A stretch of 64,000 bases of DNA from assembly GCF_029852145.1 (NCBI RefSeq), contig NC_079977.1, positions 2,170,001 through 2,234,000 of the forward strand, written 5' to 3'. The notes under the pieces are model-generated. The model ran no database searches. It saw only the letters and a program-made list of their open reading frames with translations, and was not told the origin of the DNA. The translations under genes and the position numbers were made by a program. Position 1 is the first letter of the stretch; every line of letters starts with the position of its first letter. Shown piece by piece: positions 23,301-36,287 of this stretch. The stretch is from Microplitis mediator. Taxonomy: Eukaryota > Arthropoda > Insecta > Hymenoptera > Braconidae.

Positions 23301-26300
23301 AAATTTTTTGAGGGTGTTTGTGGTCCAAAAAAAACACTCTACACAAAAATCTAGATTGTTCTAATTCGAAATGCGGTTTTTAAAAATTAATAAGTGATGG
23401 GGGTAGTTCGTAGAGGGTTGTTCCGGCAGTGATATTAAAATGAAATTTTTTGAGGGTGTTTGTGGTCCCAAAAAAACACTCTACACAGAAATCCAGATTG
23501 TTCTAAGTCGAAATGCGGTTTTTAAAAATTAATAAGTGATGGGGGTAGTTCGTAGAGGGGTGTTCCGGCGGTAATATTAAAATTAAATTTTTTGAGGGTG
23601 TTTGTGGTCCCAAAAAAACACTCTACACAAAAATCCAGATTGTTCTAATTCGAAATGCGGTTTTTAAAAATTAATAAGTGATGGGGGTAGTTCGTAGAGG
23701 GTTGTTCCGGCAGTGATATTAAAATGAAATTTTTTGAGGGTGTTTGTGGTCCCAAAAAAACACTCTACACAAAAATCCAGATTGTTCTAAGTCGAAATGC
23801 GGTTTTTAAAAATTAATAAGTGATGGGGGTAGTTCGTAGAGGGGTGTTCCGGCGGTAATATTAAAATGAAATTTTTTGAGGGTGTTTGTGGTCCAAAAAA
23901 AACACTCTACACAAAAATCTAGATTGTTCTAATTCGAAATGCGGTTTTTAAAAATTAATAAGTGATGGGGGTAGTTCGTAGAGGGTTGTTCCGGCAGTGA
24001 TATTAAAATAAAATTTTTTGAGGGTGTTTGTGGTCCCAAAAAACACTCTACACAGAAATCCAGATTGTTCTAAGTCGAAATGCGGTTTTTAAAAATTAAT
24101 AAGTGATGGGGGTAGTTCGTAGAGGGGTGTTCCGGCGGTAATATTAAAATGAAATTTTTTGAGGGTGTTTGTGGTCCCAAAAAAACACTCTACACAAAAA
24201 TCCAGATTGTTCTAATTCGAAATGCGGTTTTCAAAAATTAATAAGTGATGGGGGTAGTTCGTAGAGGGTTGTTCCGGCAGTGATATTAAAATGAAATTTT
24301 TTGAGGGTGTTTGTGGTCCCAAAAAAACACTCTACACAAAAATCCAGATTGTTCTAATTCGAAATGCGGTTATTAAAAATTAATAAGTGATGGGGGTAGT
24401 TCGTAGAGGGTTGTTCCGGCAGTGATATTAAAATGAAATTTTTTGAGGGTGTTTGTGGTCCTAAAAAAACACTCTACACAAAAATCCAGATTGTTCTAAG
24501 TCGAAATGCGGTTTTTAAAAATTAATAAGTGATGGGGGTAGTTCGTAGAGGGGTGTTCCGGCGGTAATATTAAAATGAAATTTTTTGAGGGTGTTTGTGG
24601 TCCCAAAAAAACACTCTACACAAAAATCCAGATTGTTCTAATTCGAAATGCGGTTTTTAAAAATTAATAAGTGATGGGGGTAGTTCGTAGAGGGTTGTTC
24701 CGGCAGTGATATTAAAATGAAATTTTTTTAGGGTGTTTGTGGTCCCAAAAAAACACTCTACACAAAAATCCAGATTGTTCTAAGTCGAAATGCGGTTTTT
24801 AAAAATTAATAAGTGATGGGGGTAGTTCGTAGAGGGGTGTTCCGGCGGTAATATTAAAATGAAATTTTTTGAGGGTGTTTGTGGTCCAAAAAAAACACTC
24901 TACACAAAAATCTAGATTGTTCTAATTCGAAATGCGGTTTTTAAAAATTAATAAGTGATGGGGGTAGTTCGTAGAGGGTTGTTCCGGCAGTGATATTAAA
25001 ATGAAATTTTTTGAGGGTGTTTGTGGTCCCAAAAAAACACTCTACACAGAAATCCAGATTGTTCTAAGTCGAAATGCGGTTTTTAAAAATTAATAAGTGA
25101 TGGGGGTAGTTCGTAGAGGGGTGTTCCGGCGGTAATATTAAAATGAAATTTTTTGAGGGTGTTTGTGGTCCCAAAAAAACACTCTACACAAAAATCCAGA
25201 TTGTTCTAATTCGAAATGCGGTTTTCAAAAATTAATAAGTGATGGGGGTAGTTCGTAGAGGGTTGTTCCGGCAGTGATATTAAAATGAAATTTTTTGAGG
25301 GTGTTTGTGGTCCCAAAAAAACACTCTACACAAAAATCCAGATTGTTCTAAGTCGAAATGCGGTTTTTAAAAATTAATAAGTGATGGGGGTAGTTCGTAG
25401 AGGGTTGTTCCGGCAGTGATATTAAAATGAAATTTTTTGAGGGTGTTTGTGGTCCCAAAAAAACACTCTACACAGAAATCCAGATTGTTCTAAGTCGAAA
25501 TGCGGTTTTTAAAAATTAATAAGTGATGGGGGTAGTCCGTAGAGGGGTGTTCCGGCGGTAATATTAAAATTAAATTTTTTGAGGGTGTTTGTGGTCCCAA
25601 AAAAACACTCTACACACAAATCCAGATTGTTCTAATTCGAAATGCGGTTTTTAAAAATTAATAAGTGATGGGGGTAGTTCGTAGAGGGGTGTTCCGGCGG
25701 TAATATTAAAATGAAATTTTTTGAGGGTGTTTGTGGTCCCAAAAAAACACTCTACACACAAATCCAGATTGTTCTAATTCGAAATGCGGTTTTTAAAAAT
25801 TAATAAGTGATGGGGGTAGTTCGTAGAGGGTTGTTCCGGCAGTGATATTAAAATGAAATTTTTTGAGGGTGTTTGTGGTCCCAAAAAAACACTCTACACA
25901 GAAATCCAGATTGTTCTAAGTCGAAATGCGGTTTTTAAAAATTAATAAGTGATGGGGGTAGTTCGTAGAGGGGTGTTCCGGCGGTAATATTAAAATTAAA
26001 TTTTTTGAGGGTGTTTGTGGTCCCAAAAAAACACTCTACACAAAAATCCAGATTGTTCTAATTCGAAATGCGGTTTTTAAAAATTAATAAGTGATGGGGG
26101 TAGTTCGTAGAGGGTTGTTCCGGCAGTGATATTAAAATGAAATTTTTTGAGGGTGTTTGTGGTCCCAAAAAAACACTCTACACAAAAATCCAGATTGTTC
26201 TAAGTCGAAATGCGGTTTTTAAAAATTAATAAGTGATGGGGGTAGTTCGTAGAGGGGTGTTCCGGCGGTAATATTAAAATGAAATTTTTTGAGGGTGTTT

Positions 26301-29300
26301 GTGGTCCAAAAAAAACACTCTACACAAAAATCTAGATTGTTCTAATTCGAAATGCGGTTTTTAAAAATTAATAAGTGATGGGGGTAGTTCGTAGAGGGTT
26401 GTTCCGGCAGTGATATTAAAATAAAATTTTTTGAGGGTGTTTGTGGTCCCAAAAAACACTCTACACAGAAATCCAGATTGTTCTAAGTCGAAATGCGGTT
26501 TTTAAAAATTAATAAGTGATGGGGGTAGTTCGTAGAGGGGTGTTCCGGCGGTAATATTAAAATGAAATTTTTTGAGGGTGTTTGTGGTCCCAAAAAAACA
26601 CTCTACACAAAAATCCAGATTGTTCTAATTCGAAATGCGGTTTTCAAAAATTAATAAGTGATGGGGGTAGTTCGTAGAGGGTTGTTCCGGCAGTGATATT
26701 AAAATGAAATTTTTTGAGGGTGTTTGTGGTCCCAAAAAAACACTCTACACAAAAATCCAGATTGTTCTAATTCGAAATGCGGTTATTAAAAATTAATAAG
26801 TGATGGGGGTAGTTCGTAGAGGGTTGTTCCGGCAGTGATATTAAAATGAAATTTTTTGAGGGTGTTTGTGGTCCTAAAAAAACACTCTACACAAAAATCC
26901 AGATTGTTCTAAGTCGAAATGCGGTTTTTAAAAATTAATAAGTGATGGGGGTAGTTCGTAGAGGGGTGTTCCGGCGGTAATATTAAAATGAAATTTTTTG
27001 AGGGTGTTTGTGGTCCCAAAAAAACACTCTACACAAAAATCCAGATTGTTCTAATTCGAAATGCGGTTTTTAAAAATTAATAAGTGATGGGGGTAGTTCG
27101 TAGAGGGTTGTTCCGGCAGTGATATTAAAATGAAATTTTTTTAGGGTGTTTGTGGTCCCAAAAAAACACTCTACACAAAAATCCAGATTGTTCTAAGTCG
27201 AAATGCGGTTTTTAAAAATTAATAAGTGATGGGGGTAGTTCGTAGAGGGGTGTTCCGGCGGTAATATTAAAATGAAATTTTTTGAGGGTGTTTGTGGTCC
27301 AAAAAAAACACTCTACACAAAAATCTAGATTGTTCTAATTCGAAATGCGGTTTTTAAAAATTAATAAGTGATGGGGGTAGTTCGTAGAGGGTTGTTCCGG
27401 CAGTGATATTAAAATGAAATTTTTTGAGGGTGTTTGTGGTCCCAAAAAAACACTCTACACAGAAATCCAGATTGTTCTAAGTCGAAATGCGGTTTTTAAA
27501 AATTAATAAGTGATGGGGGTAGTTCGTAGAGGGGTGTTCCGGCGGTAATATTAAAATGAAATTTTTTGAGGGTGTTTGTGGTCCCAAAAAAACACTCTAC
27601 ACAAAAATCCAGATTGTTCTAATTCGAAATGCGGTTTTCAAAAATTAATAAGTGATGGGGGTAGTTCGTAGAGGGTTGTTCCGGCAGTGATATTAAAATG
27701 AAATTTTTTGAGGGTGTTTGTGGTCCCAAAAAAACACTCTACACAAAAATCCAGATTGTTCTAAGTCGAAATGCGGTTTTTAAAAATTAATAAGTGATGG
27801 GGGTAGTTCGTAGAGGGTTGTTCCGGCAGTGATATTAAAATGAAATTTTTTGAGGGTGTTTGTGGTCCCAAAAAAACACTCTACACAGAAATCCAGATTG
27901 TTCTAAGTCGAAATGCGGTTTTTAAAAATTAATAAGTGATGGGGGTAGTCCGTAGAGGGGTGTTCCGGCGGTAATATTAAAATTAAATTTTTTGAGGGTG
28001 TTTGTGGTCCCAAAAAAACACTCTACACAAAAATCCAGATTGTTCTAATTCGAAATGCGGTTTTCAAAAATTAATAAGTGATGGGGGTAGTTCGTAGAGG
28101 GTTGTTCCGGCAGTGATATTAAAATGAAATTTTTTGAGGGTGTTTGTGGTCCCAAAAAAACACTCTACACAAAAATCCAGATTGTTCTAAGTCGTAATGC
28201 GGTTTTTAAAAATTAATAAGTGATGGGGGTAGTTCGTAGAGGGGTGTTCCGGCGGTAATATTAAAATGAAATTTTTTGAGGGTGTTTGTGGTCCAAAAAA
28301 AACACTCTACACAAAAATCTAGATTGTTCTAATTCGAAATGCGGTTTTTAAAAATTAATAAGTGATGGGGGTAGTTCGTAGAGGGTTGTTCCGGCAGTGA
28401 TATTAAAATGAAATTTTTTGAGGGTGTTTGTGGTCCCAAAAAAACACTCTACACAGAAATCCAGATTGTTCTAAGTCGAAATGCGGTTTTTAAAAATTAA
28501 TAAGTGATGGGGGTAGTTCGTAGAGGGGTGTTCCGGCGGTAATATTAAAATGAAATTTTTTGAGGGTGTTTGTGGTCCCAAAAAAACACTCTACACAAAA
28601 ATCCAGATTGTTCTAATTCGAAATGCGGTTTTCAAAAATTAATAAGTGATGGGGGTAGTTCGTAGAGGGTTGTTCCGGCAGTGATATTAAAATGAAATTT
28701 TTTGAGGGTGTTTGTGGTCCCAAAAAAACACTCTACACAAAAATCCAGATTGTTCTAAGTCGAAATGCGGTTTTTAAAAATTAATAAGTGATGGGGGTAG
28801 TTCGTAGAGGGTTGTTCCGGCAGTGATATTAAAATGAAATTTTTTGAGGGTGTTTGTGGTCCCAAAAAAACACTCTACACAGAAATCCAGATTGTTCTAA
28901 GTCGAAATGCGGTTTTTAAAAATTAATAAGTGATGGGGGTAGTCCGTAGAGGGGTGTTCCGGCGGTAATATTAAAATTAAATTTTTTGAGGGTGTTTGTG
29001 GTCCCAAAAAAACACTCTACACAAAAATCCAGATTGTTCTAATTCGAAATGCGGTTTTCAAAAATTAATAAGTGATGGGGGTAGTTCGTAGAGGGTTGTT
29101 CCGGCAGTGATATTAAAATGAAATTTTTTGAGGGTGTTTGTGGTCCCAAAAAAACACTCTACACAAAAATCCAGATTGTTCTAAGTCGTAATGCGGTTTT
29201 TAAAAATTAATAAGTGATGGGGGTAGTTCGTAGAGGGGTGTTCCGGCGGTAATATTAAAATGAAATTTTTTGAGGGTGTTTGTGGTCCAAAAAAAACACT

Positions 29301-29893
29301 CTACACAAAAATCTAGATTGTTCTAATTCGAAATGCGGTTTTTAAAAATTAATAAGTGATGGGGGTAGTTCGTAGAGGGTTGTTCCGGCAGTGATATTAA
29401 AATGAAATTTTTTGAGGGTGTTTGTGGTCCCAAAAAAACACTCTACACAAAAATCCAGATTGTTCTAATTCGAAATGCGGTTTTTAAAAATTAATAAGTG
29501 ATGGGGGTAGTCCGTAGAGGGGTGTTCCGGCGGTAATATTAAAATGAAATTTTTTGAGGGTGTTTGTGGTCCCAAAAAAACACTCTACACAAAAATCCAG
29601 ATTGTTCTAATTCGAAATGCGGTTTTTAAAAATTAATAAGTGATGGGGGTAGTCCGTAGAGGGGTGTTCCGGCGGTAATATTAAAATGAAATTTTTTGAG
29701 GGTGTTTGTGGTCCCAAAAAAACACTCTACACAAAAATCCAGATTGTTCTAATTCGAAATGCGGTTTTGAAAAATTAATAAGTGATGGGGGTAGTTCGTA
29801 GAGGGGTGTTCCGGCGGTAATATTAAAATGAATTTTTTTGAGGGTGTTTGTGGTCCCAAAAAAACACTCTACACAAAAATCCAGATTGTTCTA
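20346..29893 (-). repeat. 141/142-bp satellite array, orientation B
   Basis: About 67 monomers of the same satellite as 1-5817, reverse-complemented. The motif cactctacac recurs every 141-142 bp from 20496 to 29865. It carries variants not seen in array A, including ctaagtcg against ctaattcg, and acacacaaatcc or acacagaaatcc against acacaaaaatcc. The marker tggtccaaaa recurs at 23321, 23889, 24882, 26302, 27295, 28289 and 29283. The array ends abruptly at ttgttctaat followed by unrelated sequence. Confidence 0.97.
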
Positions 29894-30580
29894 ATAATAA
29901 ACAGAACTTAAAAAAAAAAATATATTTTTCGTTGCACGAACGTTCGGAACTTCAGGGACATAACTTATTTAACTGAGCTCGCATATAATGAAACGTGAAT
30001 TACAGTATATGTGTATAGAACAACTAATTTTCATGAAACGGAATTGTCTTGTGCAGAAATTCCGCATGTAAAATAGAACCGGCAAATGCAACATAAAACT
30101 TTTTCAGTGAAAGACGACATGGAAACGTTACTGCAAACCCTTTGATCACTTAACACGTTCTTTTGTATACTTTTGTACAGAAGAAGAGGGTCAACTACAT
30201 TTGGATATAAAATAATAGTAATGTTGGAAAAAAAGGCACGACGGAAAACGATGGAAATTTTAATAAAACGAAAAATTATTACTTACTCGTATAAAGTTTT
30301 ATTATATTGTTCATAAAAATACAAGACTTCATTTTAAATTTATTTTATCTTGTGTTTCTGGGGTCTGTCTAGTCCTTTGTTGTGAGCGCCGAGCCAAAGG
30401 CAGACCAACTCGACTGGGAGTAATTGGTTTATATTAAAAATATCTAGTGGAGTTTAAAATTTCCTGGAGTCTCTTTACAACGGACCTTTGACCCTTTTTT
30501 ATATTTTTCAAATATTGAAATATTTTTATTTGTAAAAAACCGAAGGCGAGTTGGAAATTTTTTGTTCGTTTGAAATAAAT
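29894..30580. other. Unique-looking sequence beyond the satellite
   Basis: Contains a few AATAAAA words near 30260-30300 and a GC-richer patch (30360-30420). No open frame with recognisable content or TIR pair. Confidence 0.45.
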
Positions 30581-31520
30581 TTGAGCGCGAAGTATTTGAA
30601 TTTATAAATTATTGGGAATATTACAATTTTTGGTAAATTTTCGAATTATTGGTGAGGTTCGGAGTTTTTTGAAAAATCGACTTGTTAGAGAGTTTTTGAA
30701 TAATTTTTACTTTACATTTGTCGCAGGATTTTTTAAATTTTAAATTATTCAAAAAATTTGAAAAAATCATAATTTTTGGGAAAATTCGAATTATTCGTGA
30801 CTTTTTTTTAAAATTCAGACTTATTTGCGAGATTTTGAATTATTTTCGACTTTACATTTGTCGCAAGATTTTTTGAATTTTGAATTATTCAAAAAATTTG
30901 AAAAATTCATAATTTTTCGGAAAATTTGAATTATTCGTGAGTTTTTTTTTAAAATCAGACTTATTTGCGAGATTTTGAATTATTTTCGACTTTACATTTG
31001 TCGCAGGATTTTTTGAATTTTGAATTATTCAAAAAATTGGAAAAATTCATGATTTTTTGGAAAACTTGAATTGTTCGTAAGATTTAAAAAAAAATCTGAC
31101 TTATTAGCGAGTTTTTGAATTATTTTCGACTTTACATTTGTCGTAGGATTTTTTGAATTTTGAATTATTTAAAAAATTCATAAATTCTCGGAAAATTCGA
31201 ATTATTCGTGAGTTTCTTTAAAAAATCTGACTTATTTGCGAGTTTTTGAATTATTTTCGACTTTACATTTGTCGCAGGATTTTTTAAATTTTGAATTATT
31301 CAAAAAATTTGAAAAATTCATAATTTTTCGAAATACTCGAATTATTCGTGTTTTTTGAAAATCTGACGTATTTGCGAGTTTTTGAATTATTTTCAACTTC
31401 AAATTATTCGAAGGATTTAAAAAATTTCTAATAAATCGGAAAAATTTGAGAATTCAAAATTTTTCGAAAATTCAAATCCGTGAATTTTAGAAAAATCTGA
31501 ATCATTTGCAACTTTTCGTA
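30580..31520 (+). repeat. About 140-bp tandem repeat, six to seven diverged units
   Basis: The landmark tttacatttg(tcgcagg) lies at 30711, 30851, 30991, 31131 and about 31262, giving a 140-bp period with one shortened unit. Units end in ttgaattattcaaaaaattt. AT-rich and non-coding. Confidence 0.88.
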
Positions 31521-33480
31521 TTCGAAAAATTTGAAGTATTCGTAAATTGATCGTCATAAATATTTTATAAGCTGTCATAAGTTTCATATAAATTTTACGT
31601 TCAAAATTTTAACCAAAAATTTTCAAATAATTCAAAAACTCACGTATAATTCAAAAATCGCCGAATTCTTCCATCCAAACACTATTTGCACACTCCAACA
31701 AAATGTTAAGCCGCCAAATCCACTAAAAATGTGCGCCAATAGTTGCCAGCTAAATTTTCAGTCCGAAAAATTCCCAGACAGTTGACGGCTCAAAATTCCC
31801 AATCAGTCGCGAAAATAAATTAACCTCCGGAATTCACTTTTTAGCCGAGCCACTGCAGAATGTGATCGAGTAAGCGTTGAAAAATTATCGGAATGTTCGA
31901 AAACAGTTGAGATAAATAATAAAATTCTCCGAGTATATAAGAAATTATTCAGGCAGTTAATTCGTAATTTAAACGCGAAAGTTGGTGTAGACTTATTATC
32001 CAATTACATCGATTTAAACGGGACAAACGAGCGGGACTTCCGAGTGCCAGATGTCTGAATCTCAAAGGAACTCGCCGTGACCAGGTTCGCTCGGCACGCG
32101 ATCTTACTTTTCCAAATGATAAAATTTTTCCCTTCAAAGCCGCAATTATTCAAAATATTGATGCAAGTATTTGGTGATGGCTGGATGATTTCCTTCATCT
32201 GTCTGCTTTGGCTGGCATACAGCAAAGTGAATTAAATGAGCTGATGCATTTAATCTGGGCCCTAATGGCGCGGATGTTGACGAGTCACGCACACTCGAGT
32301 ACCTGGATTTATAAAGTATGTGCCAAGACATGATTTATAATACCATGTCTTAATCGCGTCGCAAATTATCACTCGAGCCAGTTGGTTTTAAGCAACACAA
32401 CACTCGCTGATTGATCTTATGGGCATGATCATGCTGCCAAATGATTACTTTTTAATAAAAATATTTTCACCTTAAGAAAAATATCAATTATTATATTAAT
32501 AATCACTCATTCCTTTATCACTTGGCGGAATACTTAATGACATGTGAGACGATAAAAAAACCCATTTCACAAGTCAATTACATCGATATAAACCATAAAC
32601 TCTGAGGTAGCTGCTCGCAAAAAAAAAATAAGCAAATCAGTAACGTTGTCATGTGTCAGTAGCAGTGAAATATTTGCGTATAAATTATTATTGAGTACAT
32701 GTACGATGAGTTTATGACGAGTATATAACCCGAGTATGTGAGAGTTAACAACAAATAAAAAGCCACTTTGCTATCCAGCTCTGGAGAAAAGTCAATACAG
32801 GAGATATCTTGCGGTGGTTATTTTTAGGCTCGGGAAGAAACCTGGACTGGAGATTGTATGAGCATCAGTACTTAACTCAGTTCATTCTGCGTGTCATGGT
32901 TAATGAGAGGACGTAAAACAGAAGCGAATAAGTTTCAACGTTACCTGTGAGCATTAAGTGCAGACGGGCTCGATCAGGATTTAATGCTCCTGCAAACGAG
33001 ACCGCAACATATTTATATGTGTATCTATATGAGGATGAACTATTGAGGCTGTAGAATAATCCGGTGGAAGCGTCGATACTCGGCCGGAGGCTGGAAAGAG
33101 GCATTATGATATTCCGAATGGATCGTATCTCTTTAGAATCAAAGATGCTGACCGACGCCCGGAGCGGTTATCACGGCCAACAAAACAACACTTTCTATCT
33201 CTCTTGGGCTCACTATCTCAGAGCAAAACCACTGGATTATGCAGCTACTCTATGCATACAGAGTACCTGCTACCATCCTACTACCTGCCCAGAAAGGGGA
33301 GCTCAAAATTTATTATATCAACTAATTTCGCTGGCTGATGATGTATGAACCTGTAAAAGTGCTTTCGTTGGGATCTGAGACCTTGGGATCTTTTAGCGAA
33401 ATCAACTTGTAATTACTACGTGATAAAACTTTCATTTCTTTTGTCCGACCCGTTAAAAAAAAATACAAAAATTTTTGACA
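31521..33480. other. Unique AT-rich sequence, no supported gene
   Basis: Short open frames occur on both strands (e.g. 33064-33348 plus, 94 codons), but none has a recognisable motif, signal or favourable splice context. Sequence complexity is higher than in the repeat regions, consistent with intergenic or intronic DNA that may hold regulatory sites. An oligo-A tract lies at about 32621. Confidence 0.4.
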
Positions 33481-33482
33481 TG

Positions 33483-33771
33483 CACGGAAAAAAATAGGTG
33501 CTGCTACAGGACATATCCTAAGGGATTAAAAGGATTTTTCCTGTGGGATCGATGAAATGAAGAACAAGTTTCATTACCAATTTTTTTTGTCAGTATAGTA
33601 AAATTTCAAATTTTGAAAAAAAAATTCAGTTTAAAAAAAATTCAAATTATGAAAAAAATTCAAATTTTGAAATTTTACTATACTGACAAAAAAAATTGGT
33701 ACATAAAATTTGTTACTTATTTTACTGATTCCACAGGAATAATCTTTTTGCAGCGCCTATTTTTTTCCGTG
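33483..33771. mobile_element. CACGGAAAAAAATAGG MITE, TG duplication
   Basis: TIRs CACGGAAAAAAATAGGTGC and, inverted, GCGCCTATTTTTTTCCGTG, with TG directly outside each end (33481-33482; 33772-33773). The interior folds on itself: aattttttttgtcagtatag near 33580 is mirrored by ctatactgacaaaaaaaatt near 33680. It appears inserted in an older copy of the gttccaaaa element whose remnant continues at 33774. Confidence 0.85.
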
Positions 33772-33773
33772 TG

Positions 33774-33945
33774 TGGAACTTCTAAATTTGAGGCAAATTA
33801 GAACTTCCAGTGGAACTTTCGTAATTTTTATAGTAAAATAGTTTATCTAGGGCTTTAGATAAGCGAATTTTGAGTAAAGTAACGTTTTAAAAAAACATTT
33901 CTCAAAACGTATCTCTACTGCAATTTCACTCTCGTTTCGAAAATG
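33774..33945 (+). repeat. Remnant of a gttccaaaa-type element
   Basis: The stretch gtggaacttctaaatttgag through gaactttcgtaatttttat matches the interior of the intact copies at 33946 and 55011. It is truncated on the left by the MITE at 33483-33771. Confidence 0.6.
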
Positions 33946-34476
33946 CCCGTGTAAAAAAAATTCGTTCCAAAAAAATTCCAAAAAAGTTCCGCATGTGGAA
34001 CTTCTAAACCTGAGACAGTTTAGAACTTCGAATGGAACTTTTTTGGAATGTTAGTAATTTTGATGGTAAAAAAAAAGTTTTATGAGCAAATTTAAAGTCA
34101 AAAAAGGACGTTCTTGGAACTTTTTTGGAATTTTTAATAGACGTTTTTTGAACTATTTTGGCATGTTTCTGGAACGTCTTTAGTCAACAGAAGATGCAAA
34201 AGTAGTGATTTTTGAATGTTTTCGAATGCCTTTTTTAGTCCATAAAAAATTCAAAAGTGGTGATTCTGGAACTTTTTTGGAATGTCCATATAAAATTCCA
34301 AAAAGTTTCCAAAAGCGTCTTTTTTTTTACTCTAAATTTGCTCATAAAAACTTTTTATTTACTATCAAAATTACTAACGTTCCAAATAAGTCTCATTCGA
34401 AGTTCTATCTCACATTCAGAAGTTCCACATGCGGAACTTTTTTGGAATCGTTTTGGAACGAATTTGTTTACACGGG
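33946..34476. mobile_element. CCCGTGTAAA MITE copy 1, TG duplication
   Basis: TIRs CCCGTGTAAAAAAAATTCG and inverse (ending TTTACACGGG), flanked by TG on both sides (33944-33945 and 34477-34478). The interior repeats ggaacttttttggaat in both orientations. It is homologous over its full length to 55011-55533. The open frame at 34205-34543 lies mostly within it and is not a gene. Confidence 0.85.
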
Positions 34477-34584
34477 TGTTCAAAAACCTCTGATTTGGAT
34501 TTTTTTCGGAACAGAGGTAAAATGTAGTAAAAATACGTTTTGAAAACTGTTGGAATTGGAGAAGGATACTGTGTAATTGACGTA

Positions 34585-35219
34585 GGGGAGGGTGGGGCAG
34601 AGCAGCCCCCCTAAGCCAATTATTATTTTTTGTGGCTTTGAACCATAAGATCACTTTGCTTTTGTCCTATTTCGAACAAATTTATGGACATTTTGCCAAA
34701 ATTCTGAAAAAAAAAATTTTGTTTTGTGGGGCAGAGCGGCCCCCCTCCAAAAAGTGATAAAAAAATTTTTTTTTTGTTAATTTTTTTTTAAAAATTGTTT
34801 TCATCATAAAGAATGTATTTCTCTCTCTTGACAACTATTTTTGGTTTTATATAACTCGAAAAAAATTTTTTAAAGTGTCATAAATCGTTCACTCTCGATT
34901 ACCTTAATTACTAATTGTTATTTAATAAAAAAAAAAAATAATTCTATAGTTTTACTTTATTTCAAAATTTTATCAACTAAAAAAAAAAATTTTATTTTTA
35001 TAAATTTTTAGTGACCAAATTTGCCTCTTACACAGAGAAACGGCCGAAAAATATGAAAAAATAATTTTTTCGGAAGTTTCGGCTTGTCCATTTTGCCCCA
35101 AATGTCATGCGTAGGGGTAAAAATGCGCAAACATGTCGGATTTATAGTAATTAGTCGAAAAAAAAAAAATTTTTTTTTTGATCAAATTTTCAGAGGGGCC
35201 GCTCTGCCCCACCCTCCCC
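34585..35219. mobile_element. GGGGAG-family MITE copy 2, TA duplication
   Basis: TIRs GGGGAGGGTGGGGCAGAGC and inverse, with TA at 34583-34584 and 35220-35221. Near-identical to 51136-51876 except for an internal duplication there. 635 bp, non-coding. Confidence 0.88.
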
Positions 35220-35221
35220 TA

Positions 35222-36285
35222 TATAGAGAATGTACAGTATACTGTAATTGTTTAAATAAGGTTGATAATAAATACAACACTGACACTTTATTGATACAGA
35301 AGCTAATAATAAATGAATACACTTTAGTAGCAAAATGGACTTGAATAATGACAAAACCTAATGTCCTTATGAATGTATATATGTATACGTTACACTGTAA
35401 GTATGACCCGAACTGACCGATACAAGGCTTAGATAGACAATGACTCCATTCATAAAAGAGGTACAGAGAGTACCTGAGGGCTGTAAAATTTCCCTTCTCT
35501 AGGTACACACTTTTTGGAAACTGTATATATGACACTGTGTGGGTGTCTGTATATAGTGTAAGTGCATAATGTATGAGTATCGTTGTAATACACCAACAAA
35601 AACGTTATTTTGTAATTCAAAATTACAAAAGTTAAAAGAAGCTCCACTCAAAGTTATTTGTAACGAATTTTTTAAATCGTGAACTTTGACTACCGCGGGG
35701 TCATGACTTCGCGGATTAAATGTCATAAAAAAGTAACCCATTAAGTAAACTCGCAAGTTATTAACCGAGTTTATAGTTTTTAGTCCGTAACCATTCCGCG
35801 GGATTTATGAACATGGAGCTCGAATCAGAGTATCTCAGCACAATACCCAGTAGGAATAGCAGCAGGGCTAAATTAGTTATAAAATGAAGCGAAACGAAGA
35901 ATGTATGATAAAAATGTTTATTTACGAGGTAATCACTAGCGTGATACGCAGTAAAAGTATACACAGCATAACACAGTTGAATAATAATAACAATAATAAT
36001 ATGGATAAAAAAAGAAAGGTAATAGCCAGCGGAATGCAAGTACCAGCAGAAGCAGCAGCTGGCCTATAAGCCCGTCCAAGTGCTCCCGTTATTGATTTAC
36101 GTTGATAGTTTCTTGCTTATATTCTCCTTCTCACTCACTTTTATTTTTCATTTTTCCATCACGTACACTACATACTCATACTCATCCTCATCTTCATCCC
36201 ATCCTCATCCCCAAGCTCTGACTTGTCTTACAACCGGCAGAAATAATAATGCCACCAACAACCTCTGAAACAACCAAAAACATCC
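35222..36285. other. Unique sequence, no supported gene
   Basis: Contains several overlapping short open frames, none convincing. Includes an (aat)n-like patch near 35985 and a pyrimidine-rich patch near 36110-36230. Confidence 0.4.
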
Positions 36286-36287
36286 TG

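Noticed and set aside
34205..34543. 112-codon open frame
   Set aside because: Lies almost wholly in the CCCGTGTAAA MITE and is a translation of its ggaactttttt repeats.
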